Shown one piece after another: positions 16,212 through 25,557 of a DNA stretch of 64,000 nt. Source of the stretch: Candidatus Coatesiibacteriota bacterium (GTDB taxonomy: Bacteria > JAFGND01); assembly GCA_016927185.1 (NCBI GenBank), contig JAFGND010000057.1, positions 1 through 64,000 on the forward strand, given 5' to 3'. The notes under the pieces were generated by a model that did not search any database, was not told where the DNA came from, and saw only the letters and a list, made by a program, of their open reading frames with translations. Every line of letters starts with the position of its first letter. Position 1 is the first letter of the stretch. Position numbers and translations under genes: made by a program.

Positions 16212-17841
16212 TAGGTACTGGATTTTGTAGCAGGTAATTGTTGAAATATTCAGCTTTCTTTTTGTATTGAGGGAATCTGGATAGATAATTTACAAGTGGT
16301 TTTGCTTCTTCAAACTTGCCCTGATTAATATATGCAGTTACTAGATTATTCACTGCAGGAAGGCAGTCAGGATTTTTTTTCAAGATATCCTTAAGAACTA
16401 TTTCTGTCTCATCATATCTGCCTGTCTCAATCAAGATATAACTAAGATTTACTAAAGCTCCGATAGGAGTTTCTTGCTTGAATTTCAAGATGGATATTGT
16501 CTGAAGCATAAAGAATATCAGGGAGCAAGCAAGAAATAGATATTTCCTTCTTGTGAACCACTCTTTAATCAGAAAGAGACCTGAAGAGCTTAATATAAGA
16601 AATGCGGGAACAAGAAGTACCCTGAACCTTGATATTACAAGAAAAACTATTAATGGAAGCAGCAGGAGAAACGCAAGAAGTATTAGCTGATAAGAATCCT
16701 TGAGCCTGTCTCTGTTTTTCCCCCAAAAAACGCTTAATACGCCCAGAACGAAGAAAGGAAAAAGAATTCCCCAGTTCAGGAAAAAAATATTCAGTATTCC
16801 AAGGTATCTGTTCTTTTCAAGGTACATGTCATAGATTTCACTTGTTTCTATTGGTGAATAAACAAGAATTATTTTCTTCAATTCCAGTTTGATCCATTTT
16901 AATGGTTTTTTTCTAATGAATTCCATGCCTTTTTTCCAGAAAAACTGGTCTGCATCCCAGACGGAAAGCTGCCTTTTTTCATAGGTTGATGCATAATTAA
17001 TCATATCCCTGGTTTGCTGCTTCAAATCATCGGAAATTCCAGGGATAGTACAATAAGTTCCCTGGGCATTCTCATTATTACCCATATAAAATGTCAGTCC
17101 ACCATTCGGGGCATTGATTGAAAATCTTCCAGTTTTTATGTAATTATAATATCCAGATGGTATTATAGATATGAAAGTCAATACGAATGGCAGGGATTTA
17201 TGAAGGATCATTTGCAGTTTGCTCCTGTAAGTAGTTTTTTCCAGTAAATAAAGGATCTCAAACACAGCCACTATCAAGATGAACTGACTTCTTATCAGTA
17301 TGCAAAGACCTCCTGCAAATCCCAGTAAAACTGCAAATCTTGCCTGTTTTTCCTTTCTGTACATGTAGAAAAAAAGCAAAAAAACTGATAAAAAGAAGAC
17401 TGCGAAGATTTCAGGGAGTATCTTTGTGATATAAAAAGCATAAGGCATGTAGAAAATGAGAAGCAGAGAAGCAATAAAAGAATGTGTTTTAGTGAAGATT
17501 ATACTCCATAATTCATACAAGATCAATACAGTCATTATTGCGATTACTGACTGAAGGAGATAGACATAAATGATGTTTGAGCCTGCGATCTTGATGAAGA
17601 GTATAAGAATCATTGTATATAATGGGGCATTATAAAAAAAATCTGGAAAAGGTTTATTAAATTGAGCAATATCAACCGCTGTTACCCAGTAATTCAATGA
17701 ATCTACAACAGGTATTCTTGAAAATGGAGATTTTGAAATATATTGCTGAAAAAGCATCAGATAGACTATCATTGAAATTATCAAGAGAATAGCAGAACCA
17801 TACTTTTCGATGATGTCAGAAAATTCGTCTTTTTTCAGCAT
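16201..17841 (-). CDS. Glycosyltransferase-like polytopic membrane protein (GT-C/PMT-like) with C-terminal TPRs
   Basis: A 546-residue integral membrane protein with about 11-12 hydrophobic helices. The first loop contains 'PVVDSLNYWVTAVDIAQ', an acidic motif in the position of the metal-binding Asp of GT-C enzymes, followed by 'NAPLYTMILILFIKI', which resembles the GT39/dolichyl-phosphate-mannose transferase family. Residues about 470-540 form one to two TPR-like helix pairs (GRYDETEIVLKDILKKNPD). It is 15 nt downstream of a TPR lipoprotein gene. It may add sugars from a lipid carrier to protein or lipid A, but donor and acceptor are unknown. No clear Shine-Dalgarno site. Confidence 0.75.
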   Translation of the reverse strand: MLKKDEFSDIIEKYGSAILLIISMIVYLMLFQQYISKSPFSRIPVVDSLNYWVTAVDIAQFNKPFPDFFYNAPLYTMILILFIKIAGSNIIYVYLLQSVIAIMTVLILYELWSIIFTKTHSFIASLLLIFYMPYAFYITKILPEIFAVFFLSVFLLFFYMYRKEKQARFAVLLGFAGGLCILIRSQFILIVAVFEILYLLEKTTYRSKLQMILHKSLPFVLTFISIIPSGYYNYIKTGRFSINAPNGGLTFYMGNNENAQGTYCTIPGISDDLKQQTRDMINYASTYEKRQLSVWDADQFFWKKGMEFIRKKPLKWIKLELKKIILVYSPIETSEIYDMYLEKNRYLGILNIFFLNWGILFPFFVLGVLSVFWGKNRDRLKDSYQLILLAFLLLLPLIVFLVISRFRVLLVPAFLILSSSGLFLIKEWFTRRKYLFLACSLIFFMLQTISILKFKQETPIGALVNLSYILIETGRYDETEIVLKDILKKNPDCLPAVNNLVTAYINQGKFEEAKPLVNYLSRFPQYKKKAEYFNNYLLQNPVPINE

Positions 17842-17855
17842 GATTCTGTTAATTT

Positions 17856-19001
17856 TTATTTTACTGAATACTTTATGGGATTTGCATCTGGATTTATTTT
17901 TTTCATGGCAGCCAGATATTCCTCAGATTTTTCCTTGTTTTTGTTTCTTGTTGAAACCTCATAGAGGACTTGATAGGCAAGCAAATCTTTTGGATCAATC
18001 TTGAGAGCATTTTGAGCATATTGTTCAGCATCCTTCAGATTATTCTCGAAAATACTGCAATGTGCAATTATACTGCTGAGACTTCTCAGATTGTCATACT
18101 TATTCACAAGAGGTTTCAGAATCTCAATTGCATTTGCATATTGCTTTTTTTCCATATAGCATCTTCCTAGAAAAAAATCTGTTTCCGGAGCAGCATTTTT
18201 ATCCGCTTTCTTTACTGTCTCAAGATAGGAAAGGGCATCATCCCAGTTTCCAGTTTGTGCCAATGACAATCCTATGTACATCTTCATGACAAGATTATCA
18301 GGCTTTTTCTTCTCTATCTTCCTCAGGTAGTCCAGTGCTTCTTTATAACTTCCCATTCTATAAAGGACTATACCATAAGCAATCTGAATTGAAGTATCTC
18401 CAGGAATTAAATCAATAGCCTTCTGATAGTTCTTCCTGGCTTCAACATAATCACCCTTTCTTTCATACACTAATCCCAGCCTTGAATAAATCTGACCAAG
18501 CCTTACCTGATCAATATCACTTTCTTGCTTCAATGCGTCTTTCAATGATTTTTCAGCCTGGTGAAATTTCTCCCATGAAATGAAGACTACTGCTCTTTCA
18601 TATTCAATTATCCATTTCTTGTTGCCTACTTTTTTCTCGGCAGCTTCAAGTTCATTTAATGCAGACAAGTACTTGTTCTCTTCCCTTAATACAGTTGCCT
18701 TGTTTATATGATAAATTGGATTTGTTGTATCAATCTTCAATGCTTGATCATAATAATCAATAGCATCTTTGTAACGTTTCTGATCAGCTGAGATATTGCC
18801 TAAACCGTTCAGGGCTTTTGCTGACTTCAAATCCGCTTTTAGTGCCTGTTCAAACAATTCTTTCGCTTTGTCAAGGTTTCCATTTTTATATTCCTTCAAT
18901 GCTTCGTCAGAAAGATTTTCTGCTTTTCTTGTATCAGAGCAGGCATAGAACAAAAGCGATAAAATCAACATTATCAAGATTATCAGATTGTTGCATTTCA
19001 T
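17856..19001 (-). CDS. TPR-repeat lipoprotein
   Basis: A 381-residue predicted lipoprotein: lipobox FYACS (Cys21), then about nine tetratricopeptide repeats over residues 28-375 with the consensus A/G/Y/A spacing (for example DAIDYYDQALKIDTTNP and EARKNYQKAIDLIPGD). Such proteins are scaffolds for envelope complexes. AAGGA lies before the ATG and a TTGACA word lies 54 nt upstream (19060-19055). It is the first gene of a two-gene unit with the GT-C-like membrane protein. Confidence 0.87.
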   Translation of the reverse strand: MKCNNLIILIMLILSLLFYACSDTRKAENLSDEALKEYKNGNLDKAKELFEQALKADLKSAKALNGLGNISADQKRYKDAIDYYDQALKIDTTNPIYHINKATVLREENKYLSALNELEAAEKKVGNKKWIIEYERAVVFISWEKFHQAEKSLKDALKQESDIDQVRLGQIYSRLGLVYERKGDYVEARKNYQKAIDLIPGDTSIQIAYGIVLYRMGSYKEALDYLRKIEKKKPDNLVMKMYIGLSLAQTGNWDDALSYLETVKKADKNAAPETDFFLGRCYMEKKQYANAIEILKPLVNKYDNLRSLSSIIAHCSIFENNLKDAEQYAQNALKIDPKDLLAYQVLYEVSTRNKNKEKSEEYLAAMKKINPDANPIKYSVK

Positions 19002-19117
19002 CAGATTTTCCTTTCAAGAATTTGTTATGAAAAGCTTTTCAGGCAATAAGTTTTTGTCAATTTTTTTATTAAGCATTGCAAAAAAACGCAAGTTTTATAC
19101 TCAAGGTTAATAAAGCA

Positions 19118-19999
19118 ATGAATAGAATAATAAAACAACTCATACCATTCGACTATATTGTATTAAGCCATCTATTGATTCTGGTAGTCTTGCAGATATT
19201 GTGGGGTTATATCCATAATACAATATCTCACTTCCTTTATATAAATATCATATTGATCGGTATGATATTTGTTTTCATAAAATCTTATAATAAGTGGCAC
19301 AAGAATCCCGTAATCATTTTTTTCAGATTCTTTTATCCTCCATTATATGTCACCTTTCTATATAAGAATATGAATGATCTGGTTCATTTTTTTCATTACA
19401 ATTCATTTGATTATCTAATAGATAAAATCGACAGATTCTTCTTTTTGGGGTATGCTCCTGTTCTGCTTTTACAGAAGCTGGTTTCACCAATATTAACAGA
19501 AATAATGCATTTCGGTTATATGTCTTACTATTTTTATATGCCTGTTGTCGCATTCAGTTTATTCTTTTTCAGAAAGGAAGAGTTTCCCAGATATATTTTC
19601 TCAATCATGTGTATGTATGCAGTTTCCTTTTTGATGTTTGCAATCCTGCCAGTACAAAGTCCAAGATTTTTTTATCCTGAGATCTTTCTTCCTCCACAAA
19701 ATGGCTACTGGATAAAGCATCTCAATGATATCATAATGGACAATCAGGCATTATGTGGAGGTTCCTTGCCTTCCTCGCATGTCGGTCTGGCAGTAATTTC
19801 TAGCATATTTTATTTCCGGTATAATAAAACATACGGAAGCATTTCAGTATTCTTTACTTTATTGCTATGTATATCAACCATATATGGAAGATATCACTAT
19901 TTCAGTGATGTCTTGCTTGGAATTATCATAGGAATTTTGTTCGCATATTTGTCTATAAGATATCATCCAGAAAAAAGCTACAGGATAAATTATGCTTAG
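19118..19999 (+). CDS. PAP2-superfamily membrane phosphatase/transferase (Aur1/Ipt1-like)
   Basis: A 293-residue membrane protein with about six helices. PAP2 active-site motifs are present: GGSLPSSH near residues 214-221 (the SGH-equivalent motif) and GRYHYFSD at 257-264 (the R-H-D motif), with LPVQSPRFFYP in place of the first motif. The variant first motif is typical of inositolphosphotransferase-like PAP2 proteins, so lipid headgroup transfer or undecaprenyl-type phosphatase activity is possible. A TTG start 42 nt further upstream is possible, but the ATG with AAGG upstream is preferred. It overlaps the next gene by 8 nt. Confidence 0.82.
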   Translation: MNRIIKQLIPFDYIVLSHLLILVVLQILWGYIHNTISHFLYINIILIGMIFVFIKSYNKWHKNPVIIFFRFFYPPLYVTFLYKNMNDLVHFFHYNSFDYLIDKIDRFFFLGYAPVLLLQKLVSPILTEIMHFGYMSYYFYMPVVAFSLFFFRKEEFPRYIFSIMCMYAVSFLMFAILPVQSPRFFYPEIFLPPQNGYWIKHLNDIIMDNQALCGGSLPSSHVGLAVISSIFYFRYNKTYGSISVFFTLLLCISTIYGRYHYFSDVLLGIIIGILFAYLSIRYHPEKSYRINYA

Positions 20000-21221
20000 G
20001 ATAGTAAATGTTATACCAGGCTCAAAAGCTTCAGAATTGGGCTTTGAGAAAGGAGATATAATTCTTTCCATAAATGGTCAATTGGTTAATGATGTTACTG
20101 ATTACATAGTATTGAGAGATGCAAGGGAAGTCTGGGAAATATTGAATAGCAGGGATAAATCGGTTTATGAGATTGAAATAGAGAGGGATAACAATTTTGG
20201 TCTTGAATTTAGTGAACCCAAATGGCATAGATGCACAAATAATTGCGTATTTTGCTTTGTTGATCAGAATCCTCCAGAATTGAGAAAGACAGTTTATTTC
20301 AAGGATGAGGATTTCAGGCTTTCATATCTTACTGGCAGTTATATAACCTTGTCAAATATCTCAAAAAGAAGCTGGGAGAGAATTGTATCAGGGCTTTTCT
20401 CTCCTTTATATATATCTATTCACTCCCTGAACAGTAATACGAGGCAGAAACTCCTGGGATGTCATGAGAAAATAGATATAAGAGATAAGCTCATTCAGTT
20501 GAAGGAATGCGGGATCAATTTTCATGCCCAGATAGTAGTTGTTCCAGGATATAATGACGGAGATGATCTCAAGGAGACACTAGAAGCTTGTGCTGAATTT
20601 TATCCAAATCTTTGCTCAATTTCTGTAATCCCGGTTGGTCTAACCTGTCATAGGAAGCATTTGGTTGATATCAAACCAGTTGACCAGAAAACTGCAAAGA
20701 GGATAATAATGTATTTGAGAAAGACAGGGGAGGATAATATAAGACGCTTTGGAAAGAGAATTATATTTCCATCGGACGAGATGTTTCTAATTGCGGGAGA
20801 AAAAATACCTGGAAGACATTTTTATGAGGATTTTCCACAATTAGAAAATGGCGTTGGATTGATTTCTGATTTCATGAATTCGAAAAAACCAGCAGGGGAG
20901 TTTCAGGCATTATTTCTTACAGGAAAAAGCTTTGAACCTTATCTCAAGGACTATCTAAGTAAAGTCAAAGGAGCTTTGGTTCTTTCAGTAAGGAATAAGA
21001 CTTTTGGAGATTCCGTAAATGTTGCTGGTCTTTTGACAGGAAAAGACATAATGGATTTTCTTATAAAAATCAAACCAGAAAAGACTGTTTATATTCCAGA
21101 TATATGCTTGAATGATGATTATGAATTTCTTGATAATATCAAACTTGTGGATATAGAAAAGAAACTCAATATATCAATCAAGGCAATTGACAAGGTTACT
21201 TTGGATAGACTATTTAGTTGA
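19992..21221 (+). CDS. DUF512 radical-SAM-like iron-sulfur protein with PDZ-like N-terminus
   Basis: A 409-residue protein of the conserved DUF512 family. Residues 1-40 resemble a PDZ-type fragment (GSKASELGFEKGDIILSING). A CX3CX2C cluster motif lies at Cys81/85/88 (CTNNCVFC) followed by 'FVDQNP'. The core (ISIHSLNS, IVVVPGYNDGDDL) is radical-SAM-like, and the C-terminal DUF512 part carries 'VLSVRNKTFGDSVNVAGLLTG'. The biochemical role of the family is not established. It overlaps the PAP2 gene upstream by 8 nt, so they are probably cotranslated, and it overlaps the convergent lipoprotein gene by 8 nt. Confidence 0.88.
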   Translation: MLRIVNVIPGSKASELGFEKGDIILSINGQLVNDVTDYIVLRDAREVWEILNSRDKSVYEIEIERDNNFGLEFSEPKWHRCTNNCVFCFVDQNPPELRKTVYFKDEDFRLSYLTGSYITLSNISKRSWERIVSGLFSPLYISIHSLNSNTRQKLLGCHEKIDIRDKLIQLKECGINFHAQIVVVPGYNDGDDLKETLEACAEFYPNLCSISVIPVGLTCHRKHLVDIKPVDQKTAKRIIMYLRKTGEDNIRRFGKRIIFPSDEMFLIAGEKIPGRHFYEDFPQLENGVGLISDFMNSKKPAGEFQALFLTGKSFEPYLKDYLSKVKGALVLSVRNKTFGDSVNVAGLLTGKDIMDFLIKIKPEKTVYIPDICLNDDYEFLDNIKLVDIEKKLNISIKAIDKVTLDRLFS

Positions 21222-21831
21222 ATTCCCACTTTACTCTTCCCCATGTTGGAAGAGTGTCAGATCTTGCATTATCCAATCTCTTATCCTTCCAGACAGAGAT
21301 ATACCAGAGACTGCTCGCATCCTTGACAAGTGTTATTATCATATAACCCTGTGCAGGGATCGTATCATTAGGTGCATACGTAGTCATGGGAAAAACAACT
21401 CGATACCTTCTGTAAAGAGTTACTGAAGCAGAATATCTTGTAGGATCAGGATTGTTGCTGTCTTCGGTAAAAACTACAGAGATTGTATCATTTCCAGATT
21501 CAGTACATTTATTGAATAAAGCTGAAGTAATTTCTATCTCCTTATTGAGATCCCATGATTCCGTTCCTGAAGTAAAATCCTGAACATCCTTGGCATCAAA
21601 ATAGAACTTATAATCATCAGATAATGTACTTTGAAAATTTGCTATATTCTTTTCCATCAAGGACCATTGAAGATTGTACAATGCGCTTTGGGGAGTAGTA
21701 GGTTGCTTGTAGTGGCTGGTTTCCCCTGAAGGAGGTTCAGGGTCTCTGGCATCAAAGGGATTCCAGCAGCTGATTACGAAAAGAATAATCAGTGGAAAAA
21801 AAATGAATATAGCAGATGCTTTTAACTTCAT
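21214..21831 (-). CDS. Lipoprotein with NTF2-like fold pattern
   Basis: A 205-residue predicted lipoprotein: signal peptide with lipobox FVISC (Cys22), then 'WNPFDARDPEPPSG', a proline-rich linker after the lipid anchor. The rest has an N-terminal helix (SALYNLQWSLMEKNIANFQ) followed by curved beta strands that look like an NTF2/SnoaL-type scaffold. No catalytic motif. It lies 7 nt from the membrane-protein gene upstream and is probably cotranscribed with it. The name describes the fold only. Confidence 0.75.
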   Translation of the reverse strand: MKLKASAIFIFFPLIILFVISCWNPFDARDPEPPSGETSHYKQPTTPQSALYNLQWSLMEKNIANFQSTLSDDYKFYFDAKDVQDFTSGTESWDLNKEIEITSALFNKCTESGNDTISVVFTEDSNNPDPTRYSASVTLYRRYRVVFPMTTYAPNDTIPAQGYMIITLVKDASSLWYISVWKDKRLDNARSDTLPTWGRVKWEFN

Positions 21832-21838
21832 TTCTGGA

Positions 21839-22363
21839 TTACATTTCTTTTTTATGCATTATCTGAGCCATTGCCAGTTGGAATTCATCAGGATTTTTTG
21901 TTCCTATAAGAATCCTGTCTTTGTTTTTCAATACCAGCTGCATACCTTCATTGCCACTAACATTATATGCCCTGTTGGATTTGAAGCCCTTTATTCCCCA
22001 ACCCCCATATTCCTGGACAGGTTTATAAATCCTTGCCTGATAACTTTCAATCTCCTCTTTTGGTATTTTTCTGAATGAAAGCATGAATGGAAAGAACTTA
22101 ACATAAACTCCATCAGTTCTTACTTCAGTTACCAGTTTGCAGGAAAAAATCAGAAGAGGTTCTCCAATTCCGACAGCTATCATTATAAGAAGCACATTTA
22201 ATGGTATGGTTTTGCTGCTTCCTCCAGCAAATCCAAATAGGAATTGCTTAATGAAAATAAGGCTGAAAATTACCAATGGTATGAATATAATGGCAATCAT
22301 CCACAGCTGATTAAACCTCTGTGTTTCAGAATAAAGTGAAGGGTTTTCTAAATCGTATTCCAT
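21839..22363 (-). CDS. Small two-helix membrane protein, DUF6141-like
   Basis: A 174-residue protein beginning 'YSETQRFNQLWM', with membrane helices at about 22-45 and 56-80 and a cytoplasmic C-terminal beta-rich domain (FRKIPKEEIESYQARIY, GMQLVLKNKDRILIGTKNP) reminiscent of PH-like bacterial domains. This arrangement resembles DUF6141-type proteins, from memory only. The last line 'DEFQLAMAQI' is the terminal helix of such PH-like folds. Function unknown. Confidence 0.7.
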   Translation of the reverse strand: MEYDLENPSLYSETQRFNQLWMIAIIFIPLVIFSLIFIKQFLFGFAGGSSKTIPLNVLLIMIAVGIGEPLLIFSCKLVTEVRTDGVYVKFFPFMLSFRKIPKEEIESYQARIYKPVQEYGGWGIKGFKSNRAYNVSGNEGMQLVLKNKDRILIGTKNPDEFQLAMAQIMHKKEM

Positions 22364-22556
22364 AGTTATATGGGAAACTAATGAAGCTTTTTAGTCAAGT
22401 AAATATTTTCAGCATTAGTCGAACAGTTAATTGCAGTAATTATTGATTGAAGTTGACTAGTCAGGTCAAAATGCAAAGATTGCCATGTTTTAGCTTATCA
22501 AATAACTTGACTGAAAAAACAATTTTTGTGAGTTGTTTAGTATGAAGGAAAAAGAA
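22364..22556. promoter_or_regulatory. Divergent spacer with repeated TTGACT words
   Basis: A 193-bp spacer between the minus-strand membrane-protein gene and the plus-strand cNMP/HD-GYP gene. The word TTGACT or its complement occurs three times: AGTCAA 22393-22398, TTGACT 22453-22458 (inside the palindrome TGACTAGTCA, 22454-22463) and TTGACT 22507-22512. These could be -35 elements or an operator set. No good -10 box is found at 17 nt from any of them. Confidence 0.3.
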
Positions 22557-23627
22557 ATGGATTTTGAGAAGATTGCCCCTATAATAAGACAATCAGAAAT
22601 ATTTTCAGGTCTGAATGATAAGGAAATTATCTCTCTGTGCTCACTGGCAGAAGAGAAAGAATATGAAGCTACGGAAATCATAATAAAGCAGGGAGATGAG
22701 GCAAGTTCATTCTATATGATTGTAGAAGGAACTGTTGATGTATACAAAGAGCAGAAAGGCAATTTTTATTATATTCATTCTCTAGAGCCAAAAGAGCTAT
22801 TTGGTGAAATGGCTTTAGTTGATGATTCTCCGCGTTCAGCAACAGTAAAAGCAAAAACAAAAGTCATTGTGATATCTTTCTCCAGGGTTGCCTTTCATCA
22901 ATATCTGGCAATTTCCTCAGACGCAGGAATAAAAATACTGAAAATTATAAACAAAAGACTTTATAATGCTGAAAAGCAAGCTACAAGAGAGATAATTCGC
23001 TTGCAGGATACGACGATATTTGCAATGGCAAAACTTGCAGAAGGAAGAGATCCAAACATGGGTTGCCATCTGGAAAGGATGAGAGAGTTCGCACTTCTTA
23101 TTGCAAGAGCATTCAAGGAAAGATCTCAAAGGTATCTTTATATGGATAATGAATTTCTTGATCTTCTTTATAAATGTGCTCCTTTACATGATATCGGCAA
23201 GATTGGAATTCCAGATCACATTCTTCTGAAACCAGATTATCTTGATAATGAGGAAAAGCAGATAATGAGAACTCATACAACACTGGGAGCTGAAACCTTA
23301 CAGAAAGCCAGCCAGAAACCAATTGATAATTACTTCCTTGATATGGCTATTTGTATAGCTTTAAGTCATCATGAACGCTGGGATGGTTCTGGTTATCCTC
23401 AAGGTTTGAAGGGTGAAGATATTCCTTTAAGCGCAAGGATTATCAATATTGCTGATGTATATGATTCTTTGACAAGCGACAGGATATACAGGAAAGCATT
23501 TAGTCATGAAGAAGCATGCAAGATAATAAAAGAGAATGAGGAAAGCAAATTTGATCCTTCAATTCTTGACGTTTTTGACACCATAGAAGATGATCTCATT
23601 AGCATCAAGAATCGCTTTCCCGATTAA
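22557..23627 (+). CDS. Cyclic-nucleotide-binding domain fused to HD-GYP phosphodiesterase
   Basis: A 356-residue signalling protein. Residues about 10-125 form a CAP-type cNMP-binding domain (ELFGEMALVDDSPRSATVKA cassette). Residues about 155-345 form an HD-GYP domain with LHDIGKIGIPD (His211/Asp212), HTTLGAE, SHHERWDGSGYP and NIADVYDSLTSDR. HD-GYP proteins hydrolyse cyclic di-GMP, so a nucleotide signal probably gates c-di-GMP turnover. The start at 22557 is preferred because AAGGA lies 7 nt upstream; ATG at 22542 and TTG at 22533 are in frame. No DNA-binding helix is present. Confidence 0.9.
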   Translation: MDFEKIAPIIRQSEIFSGLNDKEIISLCSLAEEKEYEATEIIIKQGDEASSFYMIVEGTVDVYKEQKGNFYYIHSLEPKELFGEMALVDDSPRSATVKAKTKVIVISFSRVAFHQYLAISSDAGIKILKIINKRLYNAEKQATREIIRLQDTTIFAMAKLAEGRDPNMGCHLERMREFALLIARAFKERSQRYLYMDNEFLDLLYKCAPLHDIGKIGIPDHILLKPDYLDNEEKQIMRTHTTLGAETLQKASQKPIDNYFLDMAICIALSHHERWDGSGYPQGLKGEDIPLSARIINIADVYDSLTSDRIYRKAFSHEEACKIIKENEESKFDPSILDVFDTIEDDLISIKNRFPD

Positions 23628-23630
23628 CAT

Positions 23631-24401
23631 TTAGCTGATTTCAATAGTTTCTTCTGAAGAATCAAACAGAATCTTCAATTTCCCTTCATTTGTTTCTACC
23701 AGTACTGAACATGAATCTACCCAGTCTCCAGTATTGCAATATATTATCTTGTCATATCTTTTGAGATTCGGTTTATGAATATGACCGCAGATTATTCCAT
23801 CTGCATTGCTTAATCTTGCTTTCACTACAGCAAGTTTTTCGTAATCTGAAATATAATCTACTGCATCTTTCAGTTTCTGCTTAATGAAGCCCGATAAAGA
23901 CCAGTATTTATATCCAAAATTCTTCCTCAGGATATTATAGATTTTGTTAATTCTCAGGATGACAGTATAGGCTGCATCTCCTGCCATGGCGAACCATTTA
24001 TTGAATCTGACAACAGCTTCAAACTCATCACCATGAACTATGATAAATTTCTTGCCATCCAATAATTTGTGCGAAGAATGGTTTCTTATTGTTATTCCAC
24101 CAAACTTATATCCATTGAATTGTCTGAAGAATTCGTCATGATTGCCAGGTATGAAAGTGATTTTTGTTGTTCTAGCTTTCTTGAGAAGATGCCTTATCAG
24201 GTTATTATGTTCCTGCGGCCAATAGAACTCCTTTTTCAGCTCCCAGATATCAATCAGATCCCCAACTACAAATAAGTATTCACATTCAGTATTTTTCAGA
24301 AAATCAAGTGCTTTTTCTGCCTGAGATACCCATGTTCCCAAATGAATATCTGAAATAAAAACCGATCTATAGCATTTTATCTTGTCATTCAGTTCATTCA
24401 T
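23631..24401 (-). CDS. lpxH: LpxH-like UDP-2,3-diacylglucosamine diphosphatase / metallophosphoesterase
   Basis: A 256-residue calcineurin-like phosphoesterase with all metal-ligand blocks: DIHLG (Asp18, His20), GDLID (Asp48), PGNHDE (Asn87, His88), VHGDEF (His123) and GHIHKPN near residue 208. The GHIH-KPN ending and overall length fit the LpxH/LpxH2 group, which cleaves UDP-diacylglucosamine to lipid X in lipid A synthesis. A related phosphoesterase role cannot be excluded, since the family is broad and no other lpx gene is adjacent. It overlaps the aminotransferase gene by 8 nt and is third in a FolE2-led operon. Confidence 0.82.
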   Translation of the reverse strand: MNELNDKIKCYRSVFISDIHLGTWVSQAEKALDFLKNTECEYLFVVGDLIDIWELKKEFYWPQEHNNLIRHLLKKARTTKITFIPGNHDEFFRQFNGYKFGGITIRNHSSHKLLDGKKFIIVHGDEFEAVVRFNKWFAMAGDAAYTVILRINKIYNILRKNFGYKYWSLSGFIKQKLKDAVDYISDYEKLAVVKARLSNADGIICGHIHKPNLKRYDKIIYCNTGDWVDSCSVLVETNEGKLKILFDSSEETIEIS

Positions 24402-25557
24402 TCTTCAATTCTTCTATGTAATTATCCACTATTGATATTGCATTAGCTAGTATTTTCTCGTCTGCATTCCCGAAAGAAATCCTGAGATGGAATTCTGCAT
24501 TCTTGCCAAATGCTGCACCTGGAACAACTATAATATTATGAGTTTTCAACAATTCCAATGACAATTTCTGGGAAGGGATTTTTTTCTTGTACGGGAATAA
24601 CCCAAAGAATGCACCATCAACGCTTTTCCAAACAAGATTTCTTGATTTCAATAAAGCATTTTTCAGGAAATCCCTTCTCATTATGAGTGTCTCTCTGTAA
24701 TCATTAGACTGAGGAGATCTATTTAAAAGTATTTCTCCAACAAATCGTTGAGAGGGGACGGGAGCACATATCTGGATTGTATCCTGGATTTTCAGGAGTT
24801 CAGGAATATAGCTTGAACTCACTATTAAATAGCCTATCCTCCATCCTGTAATCCCGAATGTCTTGCTGAAACTGCCTATTATAAAAGTGTTTCGTAAACT
24901 ACTATCCAGATAAAGTGGATTGTATCTTTCTTTATCAGTTAAATAGAATTCCCTGTAAACTTCATCATAAATAAATGCAATATCGCTTTCAATACAAATC
25001 TCTTGAACTCTCTCTATATCATTTTTATTGAAAACTGCTCCTGTTGGATTATTGGGAGAAACTACTACTACTGCTTTGGTTCTTTTATTTATGCTTTTTC
25101 TCAATTCTTCAGTATCTATGCACCATTCATTTTCGCTATCTTTCATTTCCAGTATCCTTTTTTTCCTTCCAAGCATGTCTATTGCCATTGTGTGATTGAA
25201 ATAAAAAGGGCTGAAAACTATTATTTCATCATCGTATCTTGAAACAAGAAGAAGAACCTGGAAAAAAGCATTGTTGGCACCTGATGTTATAATCAGGTTT
25301 TCTTCAGCAACATTCATTGATTCTGCTATTTTCCTTCTTGTTTCCTTAATTCCCAAATCAGCACTGTATGAGTGAGTCTTTTTTTCTTCCAGGATTGGAT
25401 ATAGCTGCCTGATTGAATTCATATCAGGAATCATGTCTGGTATTGCTTGTCCCAGATCAATAACAGGTATTCCTTTTTCTCTCTTGTTTTGTGCGAGTTT
25501 GTAAAGATATATCAAGGGCGGTTCAGCAGTAGCCAACAAATCTTTGTTGAATATCAT
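24394..25557 (-). CDS. Class I/II PLP-dependent aminotransferase
   Basis: A 387-residue fold-type I aminotransferase. Visible PLP residues are Asn170 (SPNNPTG), Asp198 and Tyr201 (YDEVYREF), Lys232 in SFSKTFGITGW (Schiff base) and Arg240 (WRIGYL), with a C-terminal 'LRISFG' substrate-carboxylate Arg. The sequence is of the aspartate/aromatic-type (AspB, Igamma) group; the substrate is not predictable. It overlaps FolE2 upstream and the LpxH-like gene downstream (4 and 8 nt), so it belongs to one transcription unit. Confidence 0.9.
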   Translation of the reverse strand: MIFNKDLLATAEPPLIYLYKLAQNKREKGIPVIDLGQAIPDMIPDMNSIRQLYPILEEKKTHSYSADLGIKETRRKIAESMNVAEENLIITSGANNAFFQVLLLVSRYDDEIIVFSPFYFNHTMAIDMLGRKKRILEMKDSENEWCIDTEELRKSINKRTKAVVVVSPNNPTGAVFNKNDIERVQEICIESDIAFIYDEVYREFYLTDKERYNPLYLDSSLRNTFIIGSFSKTFGITGWRIGYLIVSSSYIPELLKIQDTIQICAPVPSQRFVGEILLNRSPQSNDYRETLIMRRDFLKNALLKSRNLVWKSVDGAFFGLFPYKKKIPSQKLSLELLKTHNIIVVPGAAFGKNAEFHLRISFGNADEKILANAISIVDNYIEELKNE

